Below, piece by piece: positions 1-11,988 of a stretch of DNA of 64,000 bases. Both the position numbers and the translations under genes were made by a program. Source of the DNA: Membranipora membranacea (lineage: Eukaryota; Bryozoa; Gymnolaemata; Cheilostomatida; Membraniporidae); the NCBI GenBank assembly GCA_914767715.1, contig OU612075.1, positions 17,484,001 to 17,548,000 of the forward strand. Reading direction: 5' to 3'. The notes below the pieces were generated by a model. The model had not been told where the DNA came from. It saw only the letters and a list, made by a program, of their open reading frames with translations, and ran no database searches. Position 1 is the stretch's first letter; every line of letters begins with the position of its first letter.

Positions 1-777
1 ATAGTGCTATTTTACAAGCAATCGAAGCCACACAACGGTGGTCTGAGTAAAATTCAATGTTGCTGAATGCTAGCAAAACTGTGATTATGAATGTATCACT
101 ATCTACCCATGCTAATTTTTCTCATGCAGTAAATGTAAATGAAAGACTCCTACTACCCCAACCTTATGTAAAATTTTTGGGAATTTATGTTGACCAAAAT
201 CTCAGTTTTTACAAGCACATTGCTCACCTAGTCTCTAAATGCAACACCCGTCTTTTTCTCATGCGTAAACTTAAATCAATCGGTCTAAATGAAACGGGTC
301 TGAAGATTTTTATATAACTAATATTAGATCAATTATATGCTATGCTATGCCCGCGTTTTACACCTTTCTCTCTGATGGAAGCCAGGCTAGACTTGAGAAT
401 ATACAGAGATCAGCCTTTAGGGTTATCCTCTCTGAATTTGATTATGAGGAGCGATGTATAGCTTTACAATTACCTAAGCTAAATGATTTTATTTTCTCTC
501 TCTGTTGTAAACATTTTAGTAACATTTTAGATGATGAATCCCACCCGTTACATCACAGAATTGTTTTTAACCAAACCCCAAGGATATCCTCTCGAAATGC
601 TTACAAATTCAGACCAAAACGTTGCCGAACAAACAACCATTTTATGACTTTTTACAACAACAGCTTTATGTATAAGATCTAAACTGAGAGCTTTCACCAG
701 CATACGATTTTTATCATCTCTGTCATGATAGTGTATGTTTCATAAATTACAATACAATACAATACAATACAATACTT
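1..777 (+). mobile_element. Non-LTR retrotransposon remnant, RT C-terminal part
   Basis: The window opens inside a decayed LINE. The reading frame from base 57 gives the typical segment after the RT catalytic site, with NASKT and KFLGIYVDQNLSFYKHI. After a frameshift near 310 it continues from about 318 with ITNIRSIICYAMPAFYTFL and LENIQRSAFRVIL, ending with a stop at 680-682. A short tail of five ATACA units (about 752-777) closes the element. CR1/L2/Jockey-type LINEs have this layout; the clade is not settled. The catalytic motif itself lies outside the window. It is not functional. Confidence 0.8.
752..777 (+). repeat. (ATACA)n microsatellite tail of LINE
   Basis: About five copies of the 5-bp unit ATACA directly follow the 3' untranslated part of the LINE remnant. 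Short tandem tails at this place are usual for CR1/L2-type elements. Confidence 0.75.
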
Positions 778-1854
778 ACAATTAATGTTTTGGATGGAAA
801 TTATGATGCCAAAATTTGACTCATCCACCCTTATGTGCTTACAAAAGCCAGAAAAATTTTCTCACAATGTCTGCGTGAGTCAGGGTGTGCCTGTGTTCTA
901 ACCACGGTGAACACAATAAAACATAATATTATAGCCTTTTACCTACGACCTGATTCTCATATGTATCCAGTACTATATCAATATTGGGCAGAACAGCCAA
1001 ATAATAAATTATCGCCTCACTTTGTTATTTTTAGAATGGTACAGTCCAGGATATAAGGACAAGGCATTGTCACGATGAATCTCTTACTCTGACGCACGCT
1101 CACCTGCATTCCTTTCAAATATATCGACCATAGACACATGATTCTCACAATGTTTGGTTAGAGTTGATTTTAAGTGTTTACAATCGTAGATATGACAGAT
1201 ATCGTGAAGGCATCATGGAAGTGAAAGTATACAAACAGAGTATGTATAAAGTTTTCTTTGCTTTGAGTTGAATGATAATGAGATATCTACAGATCATGCC
1301 AGCTCTCTGTTACTATATAGAGAGCATGTGAATATGAACTACAAATTTAGCTCTAGACGGAGTAAAACAAGACCCAACCATTGTCAACTCCTATCATTCC
1401 TTCTCTATTGCTCAGAGACGTGTTGAGTCTGTAAAGAGTAGAACCATTATATTATATTATATGAAATGATGGGCTAATAAAAAGAAAGTTTGGTCATTCG
1501 ATTGATTGATTGTATTGCTAACTGCAAAAGAGAAATGTTGCTGGTACACATACTCTGCTTGTGAAAATGGCTAAGTTGCCTTGCAGGCAAAAATGGGATA
1601 AGTATTCATTAATCTATTAGACAAAAGATTGTTAATATCTCGCTCTTTTTTTGTACTAACTGTAATTCAGTAAACTCTTGGGATTGTTAAGCCCAGATCA
1701 TGACCCTTGATGGTACAAAAATCAATTTTTTGTAGATATTACAAATCAGAAAAAAAAGGCCTTCCCTTCCAGTACTATTGATTCAGGGATTTATCTCTGA
1801 CAAGCTTGCTTATAGAAGCTTATAGTAAGCTTATAGTAAGCTTTTAGTAAGCAT
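778..1854. other. Intergenic stretch, nothing recognised
   Basis: AT-rich sequence between two LINE remnants. It has a short (ATTG)n run near 1499-1512 and a few AAGCTTATAGT-like duplications near 1800-1850. Small open frames here show no recognisable domain and I do not call them genes. Confidence 0.5.
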
Positions 1855-2564
1855 GTGCATGTGCTGATGATACAGTGTTCCTGTCATCTAATAAAAACCA
1901 ACAGCAACTAAAGGCAAAGGCATCTGAAGATTTAAGTGGCATTTTGGATTGGTGCAATTGTAACCGTAACCCGGATGGTTATAAATGTTCAGAAATCTCA
2001 CTACATGCTACTTAATATCTCAGATCCGCTTTATGACCTGGAACTGTACATAGGACGTGAAAAACTAAACAGACAGAGAACTACAAGGCTTCTGGGTTTT
2101 GTGTTGAATGACTCGCTTTACTAGACGATAAACTCCGCTATCATGATCATGTGCAATCCATAGTGACTACTGCATCTCAACGCATGTATATTGTGAAAAA
2201 TTTTGTATACTATAGCTCAAAGCCCCTTTCTCATATGTTATTCAAGAGTTTTATTTTATCCCTCATCACTTACTGTCTCCCCATACTTTTTACAAGCATC
2301 CATGCAAGCGACAAGAAGTCCTTACGCAAAATATTTAAAGATGCCGCCAAGTTAGGGATTGAGCACCCCGATATAGATGCTCTGGTTGCCAACCAGATCA
2401 AGACACTTGGACTACGGTACATACACGATGAAGAGCACTTTATCAATGACTTTCTAAATAAATGCCCCTCAGGTCGCTACCGCACCGTTAAATATCGGGG
2501 TACATGGGGTAGAGACAGCTTTTTAAGACGTCTCATACATACACTTAATAATATACTATTCTAA
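1855..2564 (+). mobile_element. Broken LINE reverse transcriptase fragment
   Basis: The fragment starts at an RT active-site box, read as CADDTVFLSSNKNQQQ (canonical YADDT, with Tyr replaced by Cys), followed by LDWCN. After a frameshift come KSHYMLLN and RLLGFVLNDSLY, then a stop, then a third block from 2151 containing SKPLSHMLFKSFILSLITYC and LRKIFKDAAKLGIEH, ending at 2562-2564. These are the palm/thumb and post-RT blocks of one non-LTR RT, broken by at least two frame shifts. It is a dead fragment, 5'-truncated at the active site. Confidence 0.8.
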
Positions 2565-2599
2565 AAAACTTTTTATACAACAGAGATCTGATTTTTTCC

Positions 2600-3360
2600 A
2601 TGTTTTTCTTTCTTGTCAGTATTAACAACGTATTTCGTGACAAATTTTTGTCTATGATAGTAATAAATCCACCCATCTATCCATCTTCATGGCAGGATCA
2701 TCTAGAGTATGTATATAAAAAGGTACAACGGAATGTTTACCTACTTCAAAATTTGAGATACTTCTTGGATATAGCAAGTGCCCGCACATTTTACTTCCAG
2801 TTTGTCTATTGTCACCTTATATATGGTATCCATATCATTGGCAACTTGTCCTGCAATAATGCCCTCAATAGATTATTTTTGTTGCAAAAAGGGGCTTTAC
2901 GCATTATCGCAAATGTGCATTACATCCCATATTATCTCATTTCAACCGAATCCATTACACAATCATTACAACTCCTACCTCTTCCTAAGCTTGTTTGTTA
3001 TTTCACTTCACTTTTTGCGCATAAGATAAAAAAATTTTTAACACCTCCATTTATATATAGAGGATTTAAAAACACTACCAAGTTCAATTTTCGTGATAAA
3101 TATTTACTTTTATATCATACAGACAATCTAAGATACAAAGTTTCTGCTACATACAATTCTTTACCGTTACATCTGAGATCTAAAGAGAAGTTCAGTTCAT
3201 TCAAAACTTTACTTTTCAACCATATATTATCGACTTGACCAACATCATTGATGATATTATTTCCTTTCTGTTTCTTTTTTTGTTTTAAAAAATTTTTTTC
3301 TGACACTGAGTGCAAAACATTTCGAATGAGATGACTTTGGTTGCCAATAAAAGTATAGAT
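2600..3360 (+). mobile_element. LINE RT C-terminal fragment with 3' UTR
   Basis: An open frame of 212 codons (2600-3238) gives the RT C-terminal domain: SSWQDHLEYVYKKVQRNVYL, HLIYGIHIIG, LFLLQKGALRIIA and a final RYKVSATYNSLPLHLRSKE block. It is intact from just after the active site to its stop. The 3' UTR ends with a block (3301-3360, ...TTGCCAATAAAAGTATAGAT) found again in inverted orientation at 24463-24520, which marks the end of this LINE family. The element is 5'-truncated and cannot move. Confidence 0.8.
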
Positions 3361-5008
3361 AACCATGAAATGTTTGACATAAAGTTTCTTCCTCAAATTG
3401 CCCAACAGGGATTATTATTGTTGACGTTTTTGTTGTTGACAGGCTTATGGTATATAACGATCTTCATTGAGATACAGAGATTATCCTTAATCCCTATTAC
3501 AGGTATAATCCAACACTTAAAATCACCTTTTTTATACATGGTTGGGTTGGTGGAACATACTTTCAATTCACAATCCGAGGATGACGTATTGCAGTATTAA
3601 AGTATGATGGTTACAACACTTTGTTTTTTTGGTATGTCGCACTAGCAATAGTGTTTGCCAGAAATATCAATAATTTAAATAAAAATGAAGGATTGCAGAG
3701 AGGCTTACTTACAAGAATGACAAAAAAACAAAAAATTGTGTTTTGATTGACGTTTTTTGGTTAATTACCCTCTCTAACTAATCCATGAAAAATCCACAAA
3801 ATGACAGTAATATGACGTATATACATAAGAACCTGTTGTGGCGTGGAGGTCAACTGCAAACTGAGAAAAAAAAGAGCTAACAATCAAATATAAATACTGC
3901 ACTTTTGTAGTCCACATTTAAACAGCTTGCTGGTCTTCACCCTCAAGTATCAGATCTGACCCTCATCTCAACTGCACACTCAGAATTTCAAGCATGTAAG
4001 TAATCTTACTTTGTGGAAAACAGACCTAACGTGTCTCTAAAATAATATTTATTTTCGGCTTTAGATTGAATTAGACCTATAACACGTGCCATAATTTTTT
4101 TTGTATGTAAGAAAATGATTAAGTAAATATGAGAATATCAACATAAAATTGGTCACCAAATTAACTACCCTTCAAGAGAGCTTGTTATAATAAGCGATTA
4201 TAATCTCTCCTTTAAGTATGCAAATAATCTATTTTCATTTTAACTTATCTTCATTCTCAAGCTTTCTGTTTTTCCCTTTTCCTCTTTTCTTTCGGCACTA
4301 TTCGGAAAAACATTCCGCTACTGGAATGAAATAGACTGCCAATAAAAGTGTTAAAAAAATAAAATAATATAAAGGTTTATGACTACATTTTGAGTAACAA
4401 ATTATCGCAGAGAAATACTTCTTCACGGAAGGGACATTTTTGGGTGTGTTTTATTTGCACTTTGTTATGCTTGTTTTCATGTTTTTTTGTATCATTTGTG
4501 GCAACAATAATGATATTATTTGAGTGCAGACAATATTTTAAACCAAAATGCATATTATGTTGACATTTTTTCATCACACTTGTGAGCATTATGCTTGTGT
4601 GAGCTGGGAGCCACTGTGTCACGCCGACTTGCTTTTTCTAAACAAAGCCTGTCAAGACAGGCTAGACACATCAGTACTTTAAATCAAAATATGACTTTTT
4701 TCACATACAACACTACTGAAATGAAATATTTACAAGGGGGCAAATAAGTCTCATAACTTTGAGTGGTGGAACAAGCGATGATTGCTACAACTTGATTTAT
4801 CAAAATTTGATAATAATACAGGCAACCATATTTGTGAATGGTTCTCTCGTAAATATATGAAATATATTGCCATCAAATTCCCTAAGGAATTTTCAGCGAT
4901 CAATCGCTAGCAAGGGCCATTGATAAACCGCTAGCAAGGGCCACTGATAAAGTTCCTGTTCTAATAACTACTATTCCAATAAGCAATGATATCGTTTACA
5001 GTTTCAGA
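3361..5008. other. Intergenic, weak LINE 3'-end remnant
   Basis: No gene is recognised. Around 4305-4352 the text AAACATTCCG...GACTGCCAATAAAAGTG is a diverged relative of the LINE 3' end at 3301-3360, suggesting an older remnant. At 4904-4952 a 24-bp unit (CGCTAGCAAGGGCCAYTGAT...) occurs twice. The stretch 4860-5008 must hold the promoter of the VMO1-like gene, but no clear TATA box stands out. Confidence 0.4.
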
Positions 5009-5262
5009 ATGTTAATGATGGTTTTCAAGAAGACAATTTTGTTGCTTTCAATGAATCTGGCAGTTACTGGAGGTCAAGGGATTTCACAGCGATCTGATGA
5101 GGTGGCAACCATACAACCACTTGTACACACACACTTAGGTGAATGGGGAGCCAAGGATTACTGCCCAGAAGGGACCTATGTTTATGACATAAGAATAAAG
5201 TTTCAGAAAAAACAATATTCAAAGGATGACACTGCCCTTAACCGTATTCTCCTCTATTGCAA
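5009..5262 (+). CDS. VMO1: VMO1-like exon 1
   Basis: Signal peptide plus the first third of the beta-prism. It ends LLYC|AA before GTAAGT, phase 2. Confidence 0.82.
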
Positions 5263-6286
5263 GTAAGTATATCAACAGATTAGGTGGATACTACCGCTCT
5301 AGGTAAGGGCTGGAAGAAAATTGGCCACCTGGATATAGAACTAGTACAGATCTAAATCAATGAACTCCCCCCTCTCCCCCTTCATAGCCTAAATACTATG
5401 TTTTTTTGTGACTAATATTTCGTTTCTATCGTTTTTTCCCAAAGTTGTGTTTACTACTTGAACATCCGGTGATGAATGAACACTCTTCTGCTTGTCTAAT
5501 TCATAGCAATCTGGTTAGGATTACCGGAGCAGATTATGAGATCGAGTCTACAGGGGCTGAATTGGGAGAGTGGAGTTCTCCAATGAATCCAGTTGTTGCA
5601 TATCTTGGTTTACGTTCGATGCCGCTTGATAACAACGCTTGTCCACCAAACTACTTTATGACTGGGGCTCAGCTCAATTCAGAAAAACCCCAGGGAGATG
5701 GCCTTATTTGGTTTCATGATGACACTGCGCGTAAGTTTTTCTCAAGCTTGAAGATCAATATTAACCTATTTTGTCAATATGAGATGGTTACGAGTGTACT
5801 TAGTGATTAAAATAATAATTTTTCATATCAAAGCTGCTTTTTTTGTTGTTGTTTTCAAACACATGGTCTTATTTGTTTATTGCATTGATCGGTGTTAAAT
5901 AAAGTTCATATTATCATAAAATCAACATTACTCTGATGTAGAATAAATGTGATCAAATTTCCCTTTGAGCCAAACTGAAAAACCTGATAGGTTTATACTC
6001 TCATCAAAAGCCCAGAATGTACGCATTATAAAGATTGATGAATTGTTATGATATTCTAGTGAATGATATCAGAATGATTTGCGGTGGAGTTCAAGGAGCA
6101 GCTGCCTTTAAATATAACTTAGCTGGACAAACATTTGGTGTATGGCTGGCTGAAAGCAGATGCCCTCCGGAATCTTTTGTGTGCGGAATACAAACCCAGA
6201 TGCAGGCTTTTGTGAAAGAGCGTGATGACAACACGGCGCTCAACGGTGTAAAGTTCTTCTGCTGTAGTTATGATAGCACTGACTAG
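5009..6286 (+). CDS. VMO1: Vitelline membrane outer layer protein 1 (VMO1) homologue, three exons
   Basis: A secreted beta-prism protein of the VMO1 family. In birds VMO1 is an egg-coat protein; the role in invertebrates is little known. Coding exons 5009-5262, 5507-5730 and 6060-6286 have matching phases (2, then 1) and clean GTAAGT donors and TAG acceptors; they encode up to 234 residues. ATGs at 5009, 5015 and 5018 are in frame; the last gives a usual signal peptide (MVFKKTILLLSMNLAVTGGQ). The mature part shows the threefold internal repeat: a Gly-x-Trp with Cys-Pro (GEWGAKDYCPEGTYV, GEWSSPM...NACPPNYF, GVWLAESRCPPESFVCG), each followed by Asp-x-Thr-Ala-Leu-Asn and Cys (DDTALNRILLYC, DDTALNDIRMIC, DNTALNGVKFFC). 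Chicken VMO1 is about 183 residues, so this one has a longer N-terminal region. A possible AATAAA lies at 6718-6723. It reads away from the neighbouring TSR gene, whose 3' end faces it. Confidence 0.88.
5507..5730 (+). CDS. VMO1: VMO1-like exon 2
   Basis: Acceptor TTCATAG. It holds the second repeat (ELGEWSSPM ... GLIWFHDDTA) and ends one base into a Leu codon before GTAAGT. Confidence 0.85.
6060..6286 (+). CDS. VMO1: VMO1-like exon 3
   Basis: Acceptor ATATTCTAG restores the DTALN motif across the intron. It carries the third repeat and ends CCSYDSTD with TAG at 6284-6286. Confidence 0.87.
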
Positions 6287-7390
6287 TAAGAGAAAGCATA
6301 TCGGATCATTTTCCTTTTTAAATCCGAGATGCCAACAAAATGCAAGTTTTATGCATTTTATCATTTTTATTGTACCTAAACCTGTAAGGGTGGCCAATTT
6401 TTATTAAGGTAGCATACCAATGGTTAGAAAAAAGGATTATACTATCATCATTATTATTAATGATTGGTGCCATGTTTCATCCTCTTGTTGTAACTGTACA
6501 ACACACTTTTTCTTTTCATTCTACCAGCTAATGCAGCAATTATCACTCACAAGTGTTTTTTCTTGCTGTTTTCGGTTTTTATTAGGTATGGGTTTGTATC
6601 CCGATGCCTCTATATTATTGCAAAATATATAGTGCAAAAAATTAAGGTATGAAAAAATATGAACCAACCGACATAATTCGTCTAGGACTTTTTATGCTTG
6701 ACGGGACCCGGTGAAAAAATAAATCAATTTTTATTTGTGCATAATTGGACTATTGGTCATAAGTTTAAGAAAAAAACAGTCTGCTGACATGATAAGGGAT
6801 TAGGTGATTTAGGAAAGGGATCAAAGCTGATGTAACCATTGGTTAGATTTCAAGCATTGTGATGATAATGAGGTTGTTGATTTCTTTTGTAATATATAAA
6901 GTGATTATATATGTGAGGGTTATTGGACTACAGACCATGTCTGATTAAAGCCAACATACATAATCTAGCAAGGGCACTCAAGTCAAGCCGATTCTGAAGG
7001 CTGGAGCCGAATCTGATGAGCGACAGAAATGGAGATATAAACACACAGTTAAGCCATCATTGACAATGTTTTATTTTTTGCACAGGCAAAGTAAATTATT
7101 GTGAATTAGGAGCATTACGAAACAAAACCTCGTTAAACTAATTCAAAATTGATTATTAATATATATATGGGTCATGTTTCATAATACATGAGATTGCTGT
7201 TATGTGAGATCCATAACGATTGATTGTAGTGTTTGAACAACACCTAAAGAGCTGAAAATCAACAGAGTAAATGAGGAATTGAAATTAATTTTGATTAACA
7301 GCAAAGGAAAAATTATAGGAGATGAAAGCAATAAAAGTGGGCTTGGTAGAGTATATTCTTTGAGAAGAATAGAGGTGCCATCGCTCATTA
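6287..7390. other. Region between convergent genes
   Basis: Holds the 3' ends of the VMO1-like gene (plus) and the TSR gene (minus). TTTATT at 7070-7075 reads as AATAAA on the minus strand, 316 bases past the TSR stop, and may be its poly(A) signal. Nothing else is recognised. Confidence 0.4.
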
Positions 7391-9381
7391 TCATAGGCTT
7401 AAGTTATTATGGCTGAATAGCAACATTAATGAAAATAAACTGAGTTGAATAATGAGGTAATTTCTCGTGCTTTTGATCTCGAATCCAACACTTTGGGCTT
7501 GAATTTGTCTGTATCTTGAGGAACAGGGCTCGTCATTGCAGGTGACTCGTTCCAGTGAGTTTCCAACACATGCAGAGCTTCCGTCCTCTAGGTTTGGAAT
7601 GCTGCAGCTTCGTGATCTTGTACGATGTCCACCACCACATGTAACAGGGCAACCAGTCCAATCTAACCAGTTTTGCCAGTTATCTCCACCAATTTCCAAT
7701 TCAATTTGATCAAAATTAAAATAGCAGGGGACATCATTGCAGGTGAGCTGTTCCAAGTTGTTTCCGCTGCATTCGAACCCTCCGTAGGCTGAATCGCTGC
7801 AGTTTCGTGTCCTAGTTTGGGTTCCACCACCACATGTCACAGAGCAGCTGGACCACTCAATCCAGTTCATCCAGCTTCCATCGATTGGGCATGGATGGGC
7901 TTCACAGTCTTGTGTATGCCATTCATTTCCTTCACATGTAGCTCCTCCCAATATTGGGGCAGGATCTGAACAGGTGCGGCTCCTACGGCGGTTGCCTACA
8001 CCGCAAGTTGCATCACAACTCAACCAGTTAGACCAAGTTGACCATTTTCCATCTACAGGGCATGGGGGGTAATGACAGGTTTGAATCTCAAAACGATTGT
8101 CCAGACATTCAGAACCTCCGTATTGGGGCGATGGGTTGATACACTTTCGTGCTCTGGTGATATGACTGTCACCACATGATACTGGGCAAGACGTCCATTC
8201 TGTCCATTGGGTCAACCCACCATCAATTGGACAGGGCGGAGTATTACACTCTTGGTGCTGCTGGCTGATTCCATCACATTGTGCACCGCCGTGCTGAGGC
8301 ATAGGATTTGAGCAGGTACGGCTTCTTTTCTGGTGACCCCCACCACAGGTGCCTTCACAGCCTACCCAGTTACTCCAGAGTGACCATTCCCCACCAACAA
8401 GGCATGGTTTTGGATTGCAGGTGTAAGTCTCCCAGCTATTCCCAGAACAATGAGCACCTCCATGTTCTGGTGGCGGATTTGTGCATCTCCGATCTCTGCT
8501 CTGATAACCTTCACCGCATGAGGCAGAACAGTCAAGCCAATTTGACCATTGTGCCCATCCCCCATCAATAGCACAAGGCCCCAAATAACACTGTTGTTGC
8601 TCTTCATCAATCCCTTCACATTCAGCACCCTCATCCTTTGGTGCGGGGTTCGTACAATCTCTTGTTCTTCTCTGAAAGCCTAGACTGCATGTTTTAGTGC
8701 AGCATGTCCAGTCCGACCACGAGGTCCAAATGCCATCAACAGGACATGGTTTGTTGAAGCAAAATTTTTGTTCTACATCACCACTTCGTACTCTTAGACG
8801 AATGCCTCTGCCACAAGTCGAATCACAGTCAAGCCAGTTTGACCATTCATCCAGGCACATACTTGTATAGCATGTGTCCACTATCTGACCCGGTCCATCA
8901 CACCCAGACCCTCCATATGCAGGGGAAGGATTAGCACATTTTCGAATCTTTCTTCTAGTTCCGTGGCCACATTTCCCTTTGGAATCACAATTACTCCAGG
9001 TAGACCATGAATCCCAGTTTCCATCTATTGGACAATGGGTGAGGTAACAGGTACGGGAGTCGCTATTTGAACCTGCACAGTAAGCTCCACCATTCTGAGG
9101 AATAGGGTCGCTGCACGTACGGCGGCGGATTTCCAATCCTTCGCCGCATGAAGGGTCACATTTTGACCAAGGTGACCACTCGATCCAGTTGCCATCTATG
9201 GGACAAGGCTTAAAACTGATGGGCAAACATGTACGGCTTTCTTGATTCTTTCCCATGCATTGGTCACCTCCATTTTTCGGTATTGGACTACGACAGAGAC
9301 GAAGCCTTTTCTGTTCTCCCAGACCACATTCTTGCCTACAGTCTTCGGACCATGCTGACCATTGCGACCAACCACCATCCG
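7391..9381 (-). CDS. CUB-TSR gene last exon, eleven TSP1 repeats
   Basis: An acceptor ATTGATTTAG leads into DGGWSQWSAWSEDC. Eleven TSRs follow without an intron, most opening with the spacer PIDG or PVDG. Repeat 4 (WSNWLDCDSTCGRGIRLRVR) is short and lacks the middle Cys region; repeat 11 is preceded by a longer linker. The frame ends in a hydrophobic tail and TGA at 7391-7393. Confidence 0.88.
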
Positions 9382-11912
9382 CTAAATCAATGATTAAATG
9401 ATTGGTTACGATATCACAGTCAAGACTTATATGGTTATTAACCTTTCAGACAGCATTTATAATGGTTTTAGGAAAATCTGAGATAATTAAGTAAAAAATT
9501 AATTTTGCTACTATCTGTCAAAGAATATTGAATATAATGTAAATATAATATAACTCAGTGCTCTGCAAAAAAGGTGGGCTATGAAATCTTATATTGCTAC
9601 CCAGAGGTCTTTCAATTACAATGAGCAATGCTTTCGAACAAAATTATCACCTTCTCCTCGCGTACTATTTAGTACCAATAAGTCAAATTTATTTCTTATT
9701 GTTTGATCAGATATACTTCCATCATTGAGTGAGCAATTTGGGAACGAGACCCTTAGCAGATATCACTCACTCAGCAAGGAGCAATGTTAAAGTGAATTGG
9801 GCAATTTTTTAATTGAGAGACGCCCCTGTATCATAACCAAAGATGCTGCCTAAAATTTTAAAGTAATTCTCAATTGCTTATTTTTCCCATTAAGTAAAAT
9901 TACAGAATCTCCATCCAATATACCCTCATCCATCCAAATCTCTTCAGTTTTACAACTGCCCAATCAATTTCATATATTCCCCAGCCTATTGTAGGCTTAA
10001 TCCATACATTTGATATGATATAGTTACAATAGATATATTTCCCACAGCATCTAGCTCTACATTAGTAGAGAGTTAAGATCCCTTTTGCTCAAACGCAATG
10101 ACATGTTGTTGTGTTCCTTGAAACTTATGGACAATAAGCTTGAATAGGGATATTAAGTCTAGTAAACATTTTTACAACACATTTTTTGTGTGCTGTATGT
10201 AAGTAATATCAGGGCTTTGTCTAAAGCTGTTTTCCAATCCGAAGGTAATACTTATATTCAAGACATAAGGTTTCCATCCGATCGATTGATCAATTATGAT
10301 TTTTTATGTAGATAGGGTAAGCAAAGCTAAAACATATGACATGTTTCAGCTCCCTCGTTCAAATGATTCAGTGCTGCAATGGGTATTGCTTCCTCAGGTC
10401 AGGAACAGGTCGGTTTTGGCAACATATAAGGTTTTTTCTTACTATGGCACTCCCTGGTGAAGAGCAAAACTCTGGGTACCCTGGCTAAAAAATGTGAGCA
10501 GGAAGCTGTCTTATTTCTTTTTATTATGTAAATAAAAGTAAAAGACTACCCAAAGACCTAAGCATGTCATAGTCAGGCAGTTACTTATGATAATGTTGTG
10601 TCAGATTTGCATGGTAAGAAAATTCAATGCTCCATTTGGTATAGATTATTGGTGTGGAAATATGCCTTCCATAAGTGAAGATAACACCCTTTCTCTTCAA
10701 TATGATGTTACAGTCTCCTGTATGTGCAATACAATAAGCAATCACTTCCGGGAGACTGTGACATCAAAATGTAGAGAATGGGGTTACCTTCCCTTATGGA
10801 GGGCATTTCTCCACCATCAATAATTCATACCAAGTAGAAAACATCTGACACAACTTTATCATAAGTGACTGCCTGACTATAAAATGCTTTGGGTAGTCTT
10901 TAATTAATATATATGGGAATATACTAAATCAACCAAAAGACATTGCAGCTATGACCCACTTGTCCCGGAAACCCAATTCAGTCCTACTTTTTGGTTTAAG
11001 TTCCAGCCCTAAAATAAAAAATGAAGACCCTCCCCCTCCCCCCCTCATTACCAACTGAAGCATCTTTTGACGCATGTCATATCTTTAAATTTTGCTGGCC
11101 TAATAGAATTGTAATTTATTTATTTTAGGCTAGTAACATCCTTAAATGGCAGGCTCGCTGCTTACAAAAGTAATTTGGGAGACTTCAACATATAAGCAAA
11201 TCATTGTAAACTCAATAGTCCTACCATTTTTGCCATAGCGAATCAATACATTCCTGGCTGTTACAATAATTAGAAATTATGTTGATTGTAATCAACATGA
11301 GCAGATCAGGTTTGGTGAACACTTGGTTAAACATTATTCAGACTGGCATGCTTTGTAACTAGGAACCATATAGTATCAGAAAAAAAATCCGGCTGTTGTG
11401 ACTTACCTATTCCCATCCAGTCTAGGGTAAAATTATTGTGCCCTGTGCTCTCGCCAGGTTTAATCTCGTATTTGACATTAATTTCATTTGAATCTACATC
11501 CCATATGTATTGACTCTTTTTTTGGCTGGAGAACGCATAATTAATCTGCTTATTGCCATACTCTATCTACAATACAAAGTGATTATTCAAATTACTGGTA
11601 CTCCGATGGTAAATTTTCATATCCACAGAGCAATATAGATGAAAATGATGCGTTCGTCTGTTCCCTGCATCTTTCCCATACATGACATACCATGTCATTA
11701 GTGTTGGTGGATCCCTGATCATACTGGTTCTATATGTTAAATTTGTCATGGCTGATTGCTGAGAAATATAAGCAAACTATTCACATACTGTCAGTCTTAT
11801 TAGGTTTGAGTATTTCTCAACATGAAGATCGGTTGCAATGTATTCAAGCTATTGCATTCAAGCTATTGTATTCAAGCTATTATATTCAAGCTATTGTATT
11901 CAAGCTATTGTA

Positions 11913-11988
<76 letters not shown>

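Noticed and set aside
8308-8634. Alternative frames over the TSR exon
   Set aside because: Shadows of the eleven TSP1 repeats in the main minus-strand frame.
9196-9378. 60-codon minus-strand frame upstream of the TSR array
   Set aside because: Shifted frame; the true frame there continues the first TSR (DGGWSQWSAWSEDC).
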